Positions 49,510-61,211 of a stretch of DNA of 64,000 nucleotides are shown here, piece by piece. Source of the DNA: Phoronis australis (Eukaryota; Phoronida; Phoronidae); contig NMRA01000312.1 of the NCBI GenBank assembly GCA_002633005.1, positions 1 to 64,000 on the forward strand. Direction: 5' to 3'. Within the stretch, counting starts at the first letter, position 1. Each line of letters begins with the position of its first letter. A program made the position numbers and the translations under genes. The notes below the pieces were generated by a model. The model was not told the origin of the DNA and ran no database searches. It saw only the letters and a list, made by a program, of their open reading frames with translations.

Positions 49510-52500
49510 CCATTTTCACCAGTTCCTTTCACTGTCACAACAGCCACTTTGACATCTACAGACTGCAGCGCCATCTTTTTGGCTATTTCACTTTGAACTG
49601 AAGTCTTTAATTTTTCTATATCTTCACTAGATATTTGCCCCAAAATGTTCATCGATGTTGAAGGTGTATTCGTCGACTTGGGTTCAGTAGCTGTAGTCGT
49701 CAGGTGCCTTGTTGTTGGAAAACGCTGAGTTGATGTAAAACTGGACGGTGCTGACGTCATGCTTGTCACTATTGTAGAAGTTGACGGTTGCGTTTTTCGT
49801 TTGGTGAACGATTGTTTTGGAGTAGCGGTAGACTTTCCATTGCTTTCCGAAAACATTCCTACGTTTGTTGATGAAGTGACGAGACTTCCTTTGGTGGTCA
49901 ACTCCAAGTTTAACGAAGTAGTTGGTAGACTTTCTCCACCTTTCGTTGAGGATTCAATAACAGAGGAAGTAGTTACATGAATTTCCGCATCTTTTGTAGT
50001 CAAATGAACATTTAAGGAAGAGGTTGGAAAATGATCTGAGCTTTTCGATGTCAATTCTTCCTTTGATATAAGGGTAGTAGAGTATTTTGTTCCCGTTGAA
50101 GACAACTGCTTATTTGGCGCAGAAGTACTTTGGCGTCCCTTACTACCCGTGGTTAACTCTACAGAAGAAGACTTTCGTTTTGTAGCTGTGGTTAGGTTTT
50201 CCTTTGTCGGAACAGTAGACCTGACCTTCGTGGGAAGTTCTACAGTTGCCGTAGAAGTACTACGACGGGCTACTTCTTTTGTTGTCAGTTTAGTATTTGA
50301 TAACGATGTAGTAGAACGTTCCGTATTTCCAGTGGTCATCTCTACCTGTGTCGAAGAGGTAGAATAACGGTCTGTTTCTTCTGTGGTTTCTAACCCATTT
50401 GACAGAGAAGAAAGTTCAGTACTTTTCGTGCTCAACTCTGCAGTTGACAAGGTGGAATTTTGACCATGTGTACTATACGAGGTAAACACTCCACTGGACA
50501 AGGAGGTAGTTTGACTTCTGGTGTCTTTCGTGGTAAATCCTATGTCTGACGAATAGCTACTTTGACCTTCTGTAACTTTCGTGTTCAACTCTACATTAGG
50601 CGAAAATGTCCTTTGATGTTGCGTACCATTCGTGGTAAACTCTACATTTGAGATCGTTTGACCAGTAGCTGTTGTGGTCGAATGTACATACGTCAAGGAG
50701 GTAGTCTGACCTTCTTTACCTTTCGTGGTTAAATGTACACTTGACAAGGAGGTAGACTGACCTCCTGTACCATTTGTTGTCAACTCCAAGTTTGGCGAGG
50801 AGGTAGTATGAACGTCTGTATTTTTTGTGGTCAACTCAGTATATGACGAAGGTGAAGTTCGATCGTCTCCAGTGGTCAACTCTAAAGTGTCCACGGACGT
50901 AAATTGACTTTCTGTATCTCTCGTGGTCAACACTTCATTTGGCGAGGAGGTAGTTTGACTTTTTGTATTTTTTGTGGTCCACTTTAATTTTGGCGAAGAA
51001 TTAAGGTGACGATCTGAGTCCTTTGTGGTCAACTGTACATTTACAGAAGCTGTATATGTGGTGAATTCTGGACTTACGTCAGCATTGGAGAAGGATGGCG
51101 TGGACATTTCATTTCGTTTTGTGGACATTCCAGTGCTTATCGATGACGTAGTGACTTCATTTGCGCGTTCAGTAGTCACGTTGGTCATGGAAAATGTCAC
51201 AAGTGTAGTTTTACTTCTGACGTTATTTGTGAACGCGCTTGCTAAAGTTGTTGCAAGACTATAATTCTCTTGCGTAGACTGTTTTGCGTTAACTGAAGGC
51301 GAACTAACCGCGCCTTTATCGTTGGTGGTTGATTTTTGTTTTGTCGACAGCGTAACACGATCAGTGGTGACTTGGCTCTTTGTTCGTTTACTTGCCAAAT
51401 GGTCAATTTTTGGTGTTGTAACTCCTTCCGTTTCTTTTGTTGACAATATCACACTATCTGATACAGTTGTTCCAAGCCTTTCAGAAGTAACATAATGTGG
51501 CGTTGAGGTAACATGACTGGCATTGAAGCTAGTTGTTCCTTTTGTAGTCGTTTGTGAAATCTCACAAAGTTCCCCTGTGAATGTCGGTAAGCAATGGCAT
51601 TTGTATCCATTCACTAAATTTTGGCACGAACCATTATTATGACAAGGAATAGAACTGCACTCGTTTATTTCAGTCTGGCATCTTTCACCAGTGTAACCAT
51701 CAGGACAGTAACACGTATATCCGTTTACGTTGTCTATGCACGTGCCATTATGTTCACAAGGTGATCCAGTACACTCATCAATGTCAGCTTCGCATGTTAC
51801 ACCTTTGTAACCTGCCATACATTTACACAGAAATCCGTTTACTGCATCCAGACACGTGCCGTTGTTCATGCACGGGGCACTCGTGCAATCATCAATATTT
51901 TGTTCACATCGCGAACCGTTAAACCATACTGAACATTCACAACGATAACCACCCACTAAATCAACGCACGTAGCATTGTCGAGACATGGGAAACTTTGAC
52001 ATTCATCGATATTAGTTTCACAGTTAACACCGATGTAACCGTCTTTACATTGACAGGAGTATCCATTGACTCTATCCACACATGTACCGTTGTTATTGCA
52101 TGGGGAACTATGACATTCATCGATATTAGTTTCACAATTTACACCACTATAACCGTCTTTACAATTACAAGTGTACCCGTTGACGTTATCCACACATGTA
52201 CCGTTGTTATTGCATGGGAAACTTTGACATTCATCGATGTTAGTTTCACAATTTACACCACTATAACCGACTTTACAGTTACAAGTGTACCCGTTGACGT
52301 TATCCACACATGTACCGTTGTTATTGCATGGGAAACTTTGACATTCATCGATGTTAGTTTCACAGTTTACACCACTATAACCGTCTTTACAATTACAAGT
52401 GTACCCGTTGACGTTATCCACACATGTACCGTTGTTATTGCATGGGGAACTTTGACATTCATCGATATTAGTTTCACAGTTTACACCATTATAACCGTCT

Positions 52501-54914
52501 TTACAATTACAAGTGTACCCGTTGACGTTATCCACACATGTACCGTTGTTATTGCATGGGGAACTATGACATTCATCAATGTTACTTTCACAGTTTACAC
52601 CACTATAACCGTCTTTACATTTACAGATGTATCCATTGATGTTATCTACACATGTAGCGTTGTTATTGCATGGGGAACTACGACATTCATCGATGTTAGT
52701 TTCACAGTTTACACCAGTATAACCGTCTTTACATTTACAGATGTATCTATTGATGTTATCTACACATGTACCGTTGTTATTGCATGGAGAACTTTGACAT
52801 TCATCGATGTTAGTTTCACAGTTTACACCACTATAACCGTCTTTACATTTACAGATGTATTCATTGATGTTATCTACACATGTACCGTTGTTATTGCATG
52901 GGGAACTACGACATTCATCGATGTTAGTTTCACAGTTTACACCAGTATAACCGTCTTTACATTTACAGATGTATCTATTGATGTTATCTACACATGTACC
53001 GTTGTTATTGCATGGGGAACTATGACATTCATCGATGTTAGTTTCACAGTTTACACCGCTATGTCCGTCTTTACATTTACAAGTGAATCCATTTACGTTA
53101 TCCACACATGTACCATTGTTATTGCATGGGGAACTTTGACATTCATCGATGTTAGTTTCACAGTTTACACCATTGTAACCGTTTTTACAATTACAAGTGT
53201 ACCCGTTGACGTTATCCACACATGTGCCGTTGTTATTGCATGGGGAACTTTGACATTCATCGATGTTAGTTTCACAGTTTACACCGCTATATCCGTCTTT
53301 ACNNNNNNNNNNNNNNNNNNNNNNNNNNNNNNNNNNNNNNNNNNNNNNNNNNNNNNNNNNNNNNNNNNNNNNNNNNNNNNNNNNNNNNNNNNNNNNNNNN
53401 NNNNNNNNNNNNNNNNNNNNNNNNNNNNNNNNNNNNNNNNNNNNNNNNNNNNNNNNNNNNNNNNNNNNNNNNNNNNNNNNNNNNNNNNNNNNNNNNNNNN
53501 NNNNNNNNNNNNNNNNNNNNNNNNNNNNNNNNNNNNNNNNNNNNNNNNNNNNNNNNNNNNNNNNNNNNNNNNNNNNNNNNNNNNNNNNNNNNNNNNNNNN
53601 NNNNNNNNNNNNNNNNNNNNNNNNNNNNNNNNNNNNNNNNNNNNNNNNNNNNNNNNNNNNNNNNNNNNNNNNNNNNNNNNNNNNNNNNNNNNNNNNNNNN
53701 NNNNNNNNNNNNNNNNNNNNNNNNNNNNNNNNNNNNNNNNNNNNNNNNNNNNNNNNNNNNNNNNNNNNNNNNNNNNNNNNNNNNNNNNNNNNNNNNNNNN
53801 NNNNNNNNNNNNNNNNNNNNNNNNNNNNNNNNNNNNNNNNNNNNNNNNNNNNNNNNNNNNNNNNNNNNNNNNNNNNNNNNNNNNNNNNNNNNNNNNNNNN
53901 NNNNNNNNNNNNNNNNNNNNNNNNNNNNNNNNNNNNNNNNNNNNNNNNNNNNNNNNNNNNNNNTTGTTATTGCATGGGAAACTTTGACATTCATCGATGT
54001 TAGTTTCACAGTTTACACCGCTATAACCGTCTTTACAGTTACAAGTGTATCCATTGATGTTATCCACACATGTACCGTTGTTATTGCATGGGAAACTTTG
54101 ACATTCATCGATGTTAGTTTCACAGTTCACACCACTATAACCGTCTTTACAGTTACAAGTGTATCCATTAATGTTATCCGCACATGTACCGTTGTTATTG
54201 CATGGGAAACTTTGACATTCATTGATGTTAGTTTCACAGTTTACACCACTATAACCGTCTTTACAGTTACAAGTGTACCCGTTGACGTTATCCACACATG
54301 TACCGTTGTTATTGCATGGGGAACTATGACATTCATCAATGTTAGTTTCACAGTTTACACCACTATAACCGCTTTTACATTGACAGATGTATCCATTGAT
54401 GTTATCTACGCATGTACCGTTGTTGTTGCATGGGAAATTATGACATTCATCGATGTTAGTTTCACAGTTTACACCGCTATAACCGTCTTTACAATTACAA
54501 GTGTACCCGTTGACGTTATCCACACATGTACCGTTGTTACTGCATGGGAAACTTTGACATTCATCGATGCTAGTTTCACAGTTTACACCGCTATATCCGT
54601 CTTTACATTTACAAGTGTACCCGTTGACGTTATCCACACATGTACCATTGTTATTGCATGGGAAACTTTGACATTCATCGATGTTAGTTTCACAGTTTAC
54701 ACCACTATAACCGTCTTTACAGTTACAAGTGTATCCATTGATGTTATCCACACATGTACCGTTGTTATTGCATGGAAAACTTTGACATTCATCGATGTTA
54801 GTTTCACAGTTTACACCGCTATATCCGTCTTTACAGTTANTTGACATTTGGCGCCATTTTTGCAAGGTGTGCTCAGACAATTGTCGTACTCATTGCATTC
54901 TTTACCAATCCAAC
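49510..54914 (-). CDS. Gene B: giant exon, EGF array plus mucin-like stalk plus start of SEA-like domain
   Basis: After acceptor tccttag the exon begins GWIGKECNEYDNCLSTPC, which completes the DSL exon and starts EGF 1. Next come EGF repeats of 38 residues, nearly identical in sequence (ETNIDECQSFPCNNNGTC, then VDNVNGYTCNCKDGYSGVNC). About seven full copies lie at 53,964-54,839 and about ten more at 52,000-53,302, followed by four diverged ones near 51,550-52,000. Each unit has calcium-binding, C-x-S-x-P-C and C-x4-T-C glycosylation consensus. From CEIS at about 51,556 to about 49,660 lies a roughly 630-residue Ser/Thr-rich stalk built of degenerate 19-20-residue repeats (VELTTK.TE.QTTS.SN). 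The last 50 residues begin the SEA-like domain. Two N joins (53,303-53,963 and 54,840) break the frame, so copy number is unknown. An intron could hide in the gaps. Confidence 0.85.
49660..51556 (-). repeat. Ser/Thr-rich mucin-like protein repeats
   Basis: Within gene B's giant exon, about 57-60-bp units encode variants of [VL]ELTTKxTExQTTSxSN. About twenty units can be followed, with decay at both ends. Thr and Ser dominate and there are no cysteines, as expected for an O-glycosylated, extended stalk. Confidence 0.8.
52000..54839 (-). repeat. 114-bp tandem repeats encoding EGF modules
   Basis: Near-identical 114-bp units, one EGF module each, with variants such as CQSFPC, CHSSPC and CRSSPC and NVNGYTC or NINGYIC. 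The assembly gap of 661 Ns lies inside the array. The periodicity also keeps an antisense frame open over hundreds of codons, which I do not regard as a gene. Confidence 0.95.
53303..53963. other. Assembly gap inside the EGF array
   Basis: 661 Ns. The length is not a multiple of three, and the reading frame on the two sides does not match at this spacing, so the number is an estimate. Confidence 0.95.
54840..54840. other. Single N marking a collapsed join in EGF 1
   Basis: On the minus strand the frame passes from GAKCQ to NCKDGYSG with the middle of an EGF module missing and a change of frame. Sequence of unknown length is missing here. Confidence 0.8.
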
Positions 54915-57826
54915 CTAAGGATGAGAAAGAATATCTAAAATATTGGTATCTAATTAATTTTACATTTACCCTGTACCAACCGCTTCTATACAATGCTCTG
55001 GGGCTTGTTGATGAATAAAATATCCATTTTTTCTACAGTATGCTGCATTACCATATGCTCATTGTCGCTTGAATATCCAAACACATGAATCAGTTGTTTA
55101 AACCTTAAAAAATTAAACTGTTTTGCATCGTAGTAAATGGTGTACATTATATGCAACGCTTTCTCGTTTTTTTAAAATAACATTTTGTTGCAACAGGTTG
55201 CATGAAAAGTTCTTGGTCAATTCCCACACATTTTGGTAAACGAATCAAATGTGATCGAGAACAAGTTGTATTATTTCAGCCGCTGTAAGTCTTGTGTGAG
55301 TTAGGGCTGAGTTGCATAAAGCTTCAAAAGTTATCCACTGGATAAGTTTGATTGTTGCATGACGTCATGTGCATTGTTCAACAATAACAACGTGACGCGT
55401 GATAATGCGACGTCATTGTTGCTATACGGCGCCTAACTTTTATGCAACTGGACTAACTTAAATCCTATCTTGAACGATTACACCTTTAAATTTGGTTTCT
55501 ACAGTATGTTAAGAGCATTGCTCAGAGCACACCAGTACCATAAATCGCCAAATGTACTGAACTGTTAGGTGCATTGATTTGGTTTTGTCTACGTCACCGC
55601 AAGAATCACCTTTTAATTCAAACAGCTGCGAATAACACCCGCATGCAAGTTTTTTTTTTGTTTGTGCTGGTATCTTGCGGTGACGCAATATTGTACCAAA
55701 ATGCAACTATTGTTTCAGTCAGTGACGGGCCTATGATTTGAGTGATTAAACTCATGTTTTCGTATTTTGCTGAGGCTATGCTAGGAATAGCTGTTCAGTC
55801 CAATAGACCTAAAATAACAAAATTCCTTTGAAGTTAGGCTTTAAGCGTATTATACGTCCAAAGCAACGTCTGGGCCACATTCCTATCCTTTGTTTGAATC
55901 ACAGTGCGTGTTTGATTTGAATTGAATTAAGTTACAACAAATCCCCGAACGGCCGTACTGCACTGGCGACTAAAACCAGGCACACCACACCCGGAACTTA
56001 GTAAGCCAGGAGTCTGTTTCTTGTATCTGACTTAGGCTAAACTTTGACATAGCAATTTGGTCTGAAGGAGTGTATACACTCATTGGTCCTACGTTCTCAC
56101 TTGACTACTTAATAAGATTTAGCCATGTAGTTGTTAGCACATTACAACCTAAAAATAATTTTTAGAAAGTATCTCAGTAACTAGCAGTTAGGTGCATATT
56201 TTAAGAGACTTTGCACTCTGGGTCATGTGAGATTTCGATATCTTTCTGAAATATTTCTATGGAGCGTAAGACTATATTCCTGTCTTAAGTCACTTTCATA
56301 AAATAAGCCACTGGTCTGCAGGTATAGCGGCGTGTCAGTCTCATTGGTTACAATAAATTCCTCGGATGCCCGTACTACATTAGCAACTAAAACTAACCCG
56401 CCGTGACAAGAAACTTAGTAGACGTTTCTCGCGTTCAGTAACGCAAACGCTAGGACATGGCTAAAAACAAGACTTCGCGAGATTAAGTGAGATATTGCGG
56501 TGTATATTAAAAAGAACACGTGACTTTGGCTGGATTTTAGCTAAGTCGCAAGTCCTAGCGTTACTGAACGCACGCCTGGTCTGAAGCAGTAACGAATTGT
56601 TAGGTGTCAACTCTAGAAGTGCTTTGTAATCCCCCAGGAAAGAGCAAAATGCGACTAATTTGATACCAATAACATGCGCGCACCCAGCCTTTAATATGGG
56701 GGGCTCGAATTTCTGACGATGTGGAACTTTTGCTGACAAAAAAGCGGGAGGACTAAAAAAATAAAAATACGGGGCACCACCTTCAGGAGTGTGAACTGTG
56801 CGCTGCACTTTTTAGTGGACTTATGTCGCCTTTTCTCGGACTTTTTGTTTCTCGGAGGTGTACGTTTTTGTCCACTTCTCGAGTCCCCCGAGCCCCCCCC
56901 CTGGGTGCGCGCATGAGTAAGTGATCTAGATCAAAATAAAACTCAGTGGTTTTTAAAAGAAGCCTGTCTACACACTCCGATTGTCGGGTAACACTTTGGT
57001 AAGTATACTTTTTTACTAGAAGCTCGAATGTTTGTGTCAGAATACCTGTCAGTACACACACTCCGGTTTGTCGTGTACGACATTCGCGCACGACAATCGA
57101 TGCGAAGTCTAATACGCGTCCTGGAGCCGGTATGCACAGGAAGTGCTGTACATTGTTCAGATCCGTGCTGCGTTCTGTAGGCACAATAAGCACCCGGGAA
57201 GCACTAGAAACTCGAAATCTTTGGTTTTGGAATATATTGAAACAGCAATGAATTCTGTCCCATAAATCAGTGTGCACTTTGCCGACCAATCACTTCATAG
57301 GCCGTCATTTTGGTAGGACACGCTACGTGAAATAAGGCCGGCATACGAAACGCTTGCCCTTTACTCGCATGATTTTGCGTGAGCTTATTTTTTGCAAAGT
57401 GTCTACGTAACGTAGTCCTGTACTTAATAAACGTAGCATTAATTGAAGCTGACAGAGATCGAGTAAATAAAACAAAAAGCCAGTCCCGGATTACCCAGTG
57501 ATGAAACTCTCTTTTGACCAGGAGGCAAGAAAGCGCGTTACTGACCTTTTTTAAGGTCAATTAATAGTAATTTGAAACGCAGACGGTAAGGGAATGTGTC
57601 TCTCACTGATACGTTTGTTTACTTGACTGACTAAAGTCAATCAAGTAATAGAATTCGTGTGATTTGAAACTGAGCAGCCGAAAAAAATACAACCTCTCTC
57701 TCAGTCAACTCTCAAGGAATAGCTTCGCGAGCCCTCTAAGACACACATGGGCATATGTTATGCCTGTCAAACGTCGTAGACTAGAGAGTAGATTTTTAAG
57801 TTATCTCCATGTATATCCATGCGAAC
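54915..57826. other. Gene B: intron between DSL and EGF exons
   Basis: About 2.9 kb with donor gttcgc and acceptor tag. It holds one MITE (56,433-56,569). Overlapping minus-strand frames at 56,461-57,560 show no domain. Confidence 0.65.
56433..56569. mobile_element. MITE, GTTCAGTAACGC family, copy 6
   Basis: It starts GTTCAGTAACGC and ends GTCCTAGCGTTACTGAAC. It is flanked by CTCGC on the left and GCACGCC on the right. The interior GACTTCGCGAGATTA is shared with the copy at 23,436-23,574. Confidence 0.8.
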
Positions 57827-57963
57827 CTGTTCGACATATTTTATTTCCAGTCTTGGCGTCACACGTGTAGTGCCCCTGGCTGTCATCTCTCGCCTTACAG
57901 AACGTACCACAGTCTGTACCGTAATAGTCAGGGTCACAGAACGTCAAAAACTGTACGCGTAAC
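57827..57963 (-). CDS. Gene B: DSL-domain exon
   Basis: A 137-bp exon (acceptor gaacag, donor ACAG|gttcgc) of the same length and phase as gene A's. It encodes LRVQFLTFCDPDYYGTDCG and on to KTGNKICRTG. The sixth DSL cysteine is supplied by the next exon (GWIGKEC). The receptor-facing loop reads RDDSQGHY, as in gene A. From the ninth base to the CTGGAAA near its end the exon differs from gene A's at only two bases, both silent. The last 20 bp and the introns are clearly different. Confidence 0.9.
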
Positions 57964-59664
57964 CTGTTCAACATAAAAACATACACTTGAGTTACGGGTG
58001 TCGGTTGTTCTCTTCAAACAAATAGGTCTCGTAATAACAAAGTTCCTGCTGGGAACTTATTTTTCGAAGAGGTGATCAAACCATGATGACTGCAACTCAG
58101 TCCAGCTACGATCCCTCTAAACCGCAGCCCCGGACCAGCAAAACACACTTTAACTCCACACACGTCCAGAAAATACTCCATACCAGGTAAGCTGACCAAG
58201 CTCCATACCCGGAGACCAGAGCAGCGTTCCGAAGGCCCAAGACACTGGCTCACGACACACTTGAATGAGAAATGTTCACTTGTGGAACGAAAACAGTGAA
58301 TCTACCTCGATTTTCCAACCTCACTGACCAAGTCCCATAGTTTTGCTAGGGTACAGTAGTAAGCTTCCGAGTACACTCCTAAAACATTCGCCTTTCAGTG
58401 TGTGATCTTCCTTTTATAAATCGGTAAATAAAACAACAAGAATGGATCAACAAAGGAAGTTATTGCATCCGAAAATTTCAAATTTCAGTTGTTTTATTTA
58501 CCGATTTATATTCTTCATTTCGTGAAACAATAGTATCCTTGGGAGGATCTGGATCGCCTTATTTAGTTTCCGATATATTTTCTACGTTATTTATCAACTT
58601 CCTTTTATGTAATTTTCTTTTTTCTACAGAACGCACCCTCAGAAAATTCGTCACCCGGAACCAGGTCTGCGTGAGGAGTTTGGTACCCGGTTATGGAGTT
58701 TGGTCATGGGTTATTCTGCGCGTGTGCAGAGTTTAGAGTCCCTACCGGGTATAGTTGCAGTAACACTATATAAAGGTCTACTGATCGATAGATCGAAACA
58801 GGAACTAAAAGGGGCGACCACCCTCTGATATTTGACTTTTACAAAAAAATGTCAACATGAGATTTGTGTCTGGTCTTGTAAATTGGTGTATTATCATTCA
58901 CAATATTTTTCCTGCATATATTGCTGTTACTGCTATCACCGTGGCATTAATTAGTACTTAACACTTACGAACTCTGAAAAAGCCGATTTACTATAAAATC
59001 ATGTGAAATTTCAAAAGTTTTATGAGAACAAATATATGTACAGAGTTGCGAGGGCAGCATTTCAATAGACTAGACTTAGTACAGGCACCTTAAAATACTA
59101 TCCATTTGTGAACAACTAACCTAAATTAGACTATCAAAACACGTTTTGATTTTACTCGAAAGTAAAGCTACAATAAACCGACTTTCGGTAGTTAACATTT
59201 TTTTTATTTAAACCACGTACTATGAATTTGGTCTCAAATTGTTGTTTACTTAAAGAGGCTAGGAAAGAAGCCAGTGACTGTTCGTTATTGCTTGAATGTT
59301 TTAAACACTGACTTGTCCCGGCGTGTCATTTTATTCTTTGACAAGATTGATATCGAGAAACAACGAATCGTAAGTTTTTGAATAAAGTACATACTTGCTT
59401 CTCATCTGCGTAAGGAACAAATTGAGGCCAGTTTTATAGCGCTAAGAGGTCTACATCAAAGTCATTTTTCTTCAACAGAAAGCGGTTGACAGCAGCTTCA
59501 AGTGATCCCGCAAGTGTATGAATCAGCACCGAGACTTAGATTTCAGTTAAGAGTACTTTGATTTCAAGTATAAATTTGAACAAAAGACCAGTCTGAGTTT
59601 AATTAAGGTTCTCCCACTTGCCAATGGAATGTATCTAATTCACTAATATTTTAAATGCAATTAC
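57964..59664. other. Gene B: intron
   Basis: About 1.7 kb. It contains an inverted repeat at 58,415-58,510. No other exon was recognised. Confidence 0.7.
58415..58510. repeat. Short palindromic element
   Basis: Perfect 23-bp arms, TATAAATCGGTAAATAAAAC plus AAC and its complement, lie 50 bp apart. Probably a small MITE. Confidence 0.75.
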
Positions 59665-59831
59665 TGAGTTCTGGACCCTGATTCTCTTCCCACCAGCTTC
59701 ACCGTCGAACTCCACTTCGCCTGACGCTCACTAGGAGCAGGACGATCGGTGTGAGTGTAGTCAAAGTTGTCCACTAAATCATCTCCATTGTCATCTCTGT
59801 CATTTACTCTCAGCTGCATTCTCACTCCATT
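59665..59831 (-). CDS. Gene B: C2-like exon of the ligand head
   Basis: A 167-bp exon (acceptor cgttacag, donor CA|gtaatt, phase 0 in, phase 2 out) encodes 55 residues, starting NGVRMQLRVNDRDDNGDD and containing LVDNFDYTHTDRPAPS and KWSSTVKLVG. The acidic NDRDDNGDDLVDNFD loop is intact here, unlike in gene A. It resembles the calcium-binding top loops of C2 domains and the equivalent segment of invertebrate Delta-like proteins. The join to the DSL exon reads SRTQLRVQF. Confidence 0.85.
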
Positions 59832-61211
59832 CTGTAACGACAACTTCACATTTACTGAATTCCTACTGGCAGGGGCACTGCTTGGCCAGTGACCGTAGCA
59901 ATGGCGCCACCTCAAGTACATGTAATAATAACTCAGGATCAGTGAATTTAATACCCCTAAATAAAAGATAAACTGCAGCGATTTTTATAGCTATATTTTT
60001 CCTTACAGGTGCTAGAGCCAAGTTTTCGGACATATTTCACTGCGGGAACTCCTATATAAGAAAACTCCGACATCATTTCAAGTGGCTCAGCTGTTAGTTT
60101 TTATTTGTTTTTTATATACACGATATAATTGTTATAATATATCGCAACGTATCATGTAGCAGATAACTTTTGTGGTATCACATGAAAAGTCGTCAGTAGT
60201 CTAAAGACTGCCTACTTTTTCAAAATTTAGTTTGTCATTTAAATCTGGCTAAGAAACGAAAATCGAATTTTAATTAGGATCTTTCTACTCTCATAAAATC
60301 GCTCTCATAAAATTCTTCATCATTAACTATAGCCGTGTTTGAAAACTAGTAACATCTTGTCTAGTTTCAGTCCCAAATAATTCAAAACCAATAAAAATGG
60401 TGGAAACAAGGATTCAGGTCAACTTTAATTGGAGCTGCGCTAAAAGAGCACCGTCCCTAATACTGACGAGAGAAAAAACAGCGCGGATGGGATTCAAACC
60501 TTCAGCCCTTCAGATACGCGCGATAGTGTTGTGCCACGATGGACTGAGTGTAGGTCATTATACATTTTCGTGCGAATAGAATTTCTTTTTTTTGATGTTT
60601 CTGAGATGTCCGTAAGAAGTAAAACAAGGAAAAAATACAAAGTTGATTTTTGATGCCGACAAACCGATTATTGAGTCCCGTATCTAAACGGTGAAGACAA
60701 ACGTCCCATTAGAAATCGACGTTGCTGGTCGAAAAATGCACGGCTTCAACACGTTCATCGTAAAATCGTTTCATTTCGTTTTATTTTCATAGATAACCAT
60801 TACGCCGATATCCTCGTGCTTTGTGGGCTGATGAGATTTTATGATTCCGAATTTCCTGCAGCGCACATAATTTTTATTTAAAGAATTTTGATCTGTTCTT
60901 TTTAAAGTTTTCGGATTATTGAATTCATAAACGGCAATTTAAGACTCATTTAAATTTCCAAAATCTAACGTTTCTTTACATGACAACAGACGCTAAACTG
61001 AACATTCTGAAGTTTTGTGTGGTGTAAAGTCCAGTAAACCACTTTTACCTGATATAAAGAGGTTTTGTTTCAGAACCAATAGCCTCTTTATAACCTACAT
61101 GAAAATCGCAGGGTACCAGTTTCTGATATCATAGCAACCTACTGATAGGCCACAATTGGCCTTTTTCATATTCAAAGTTAAATCTTGATCTAAATTTTCT
61201 TTAGATGACTA
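59832..61211. other. Gene B: intron, left part
   Basis: Non-coding. A short stretch near 60,485-60,500 on the minus strand resembles a tRNA B-box (GGTTTGAATCCC), possibly a tRNA-derived SINE remnant. Nothing else is seen. Confidence 0.5.

Noticed and set aside
51996-54844. Long plus-strand open frames (up to 663 codons) opposite the EGF array
   Set aside because: They are the antisense of the 114-bp repeats and carry Ns. The periodic sense codons leave no antisense stops, and the product has no cysteine or domain pattern.
4441-54914. In-frame stop codons at the donors of several exons (5,626, 12,503, 48,173, 49,510) as a designed truncation switch
   Set aside because: A phase-2 exon followed by gtaa, gtga or gtag always creates a stop at that point, so this is a trivial result of phase. 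It is only of interest where the donor is weak (5,626).
56461-57560. Chain of minus-strand frames of 64-168 codons
   Set aside because: No domain. The frames overlap a MITE and lie within a gene B intron, with no consistent splice structure.
60480-60560. tRNA-like B-box on the minus strand
   Set aside because: No cloverleaf or matching A-box spacing could be made; at most a SINE remnant.
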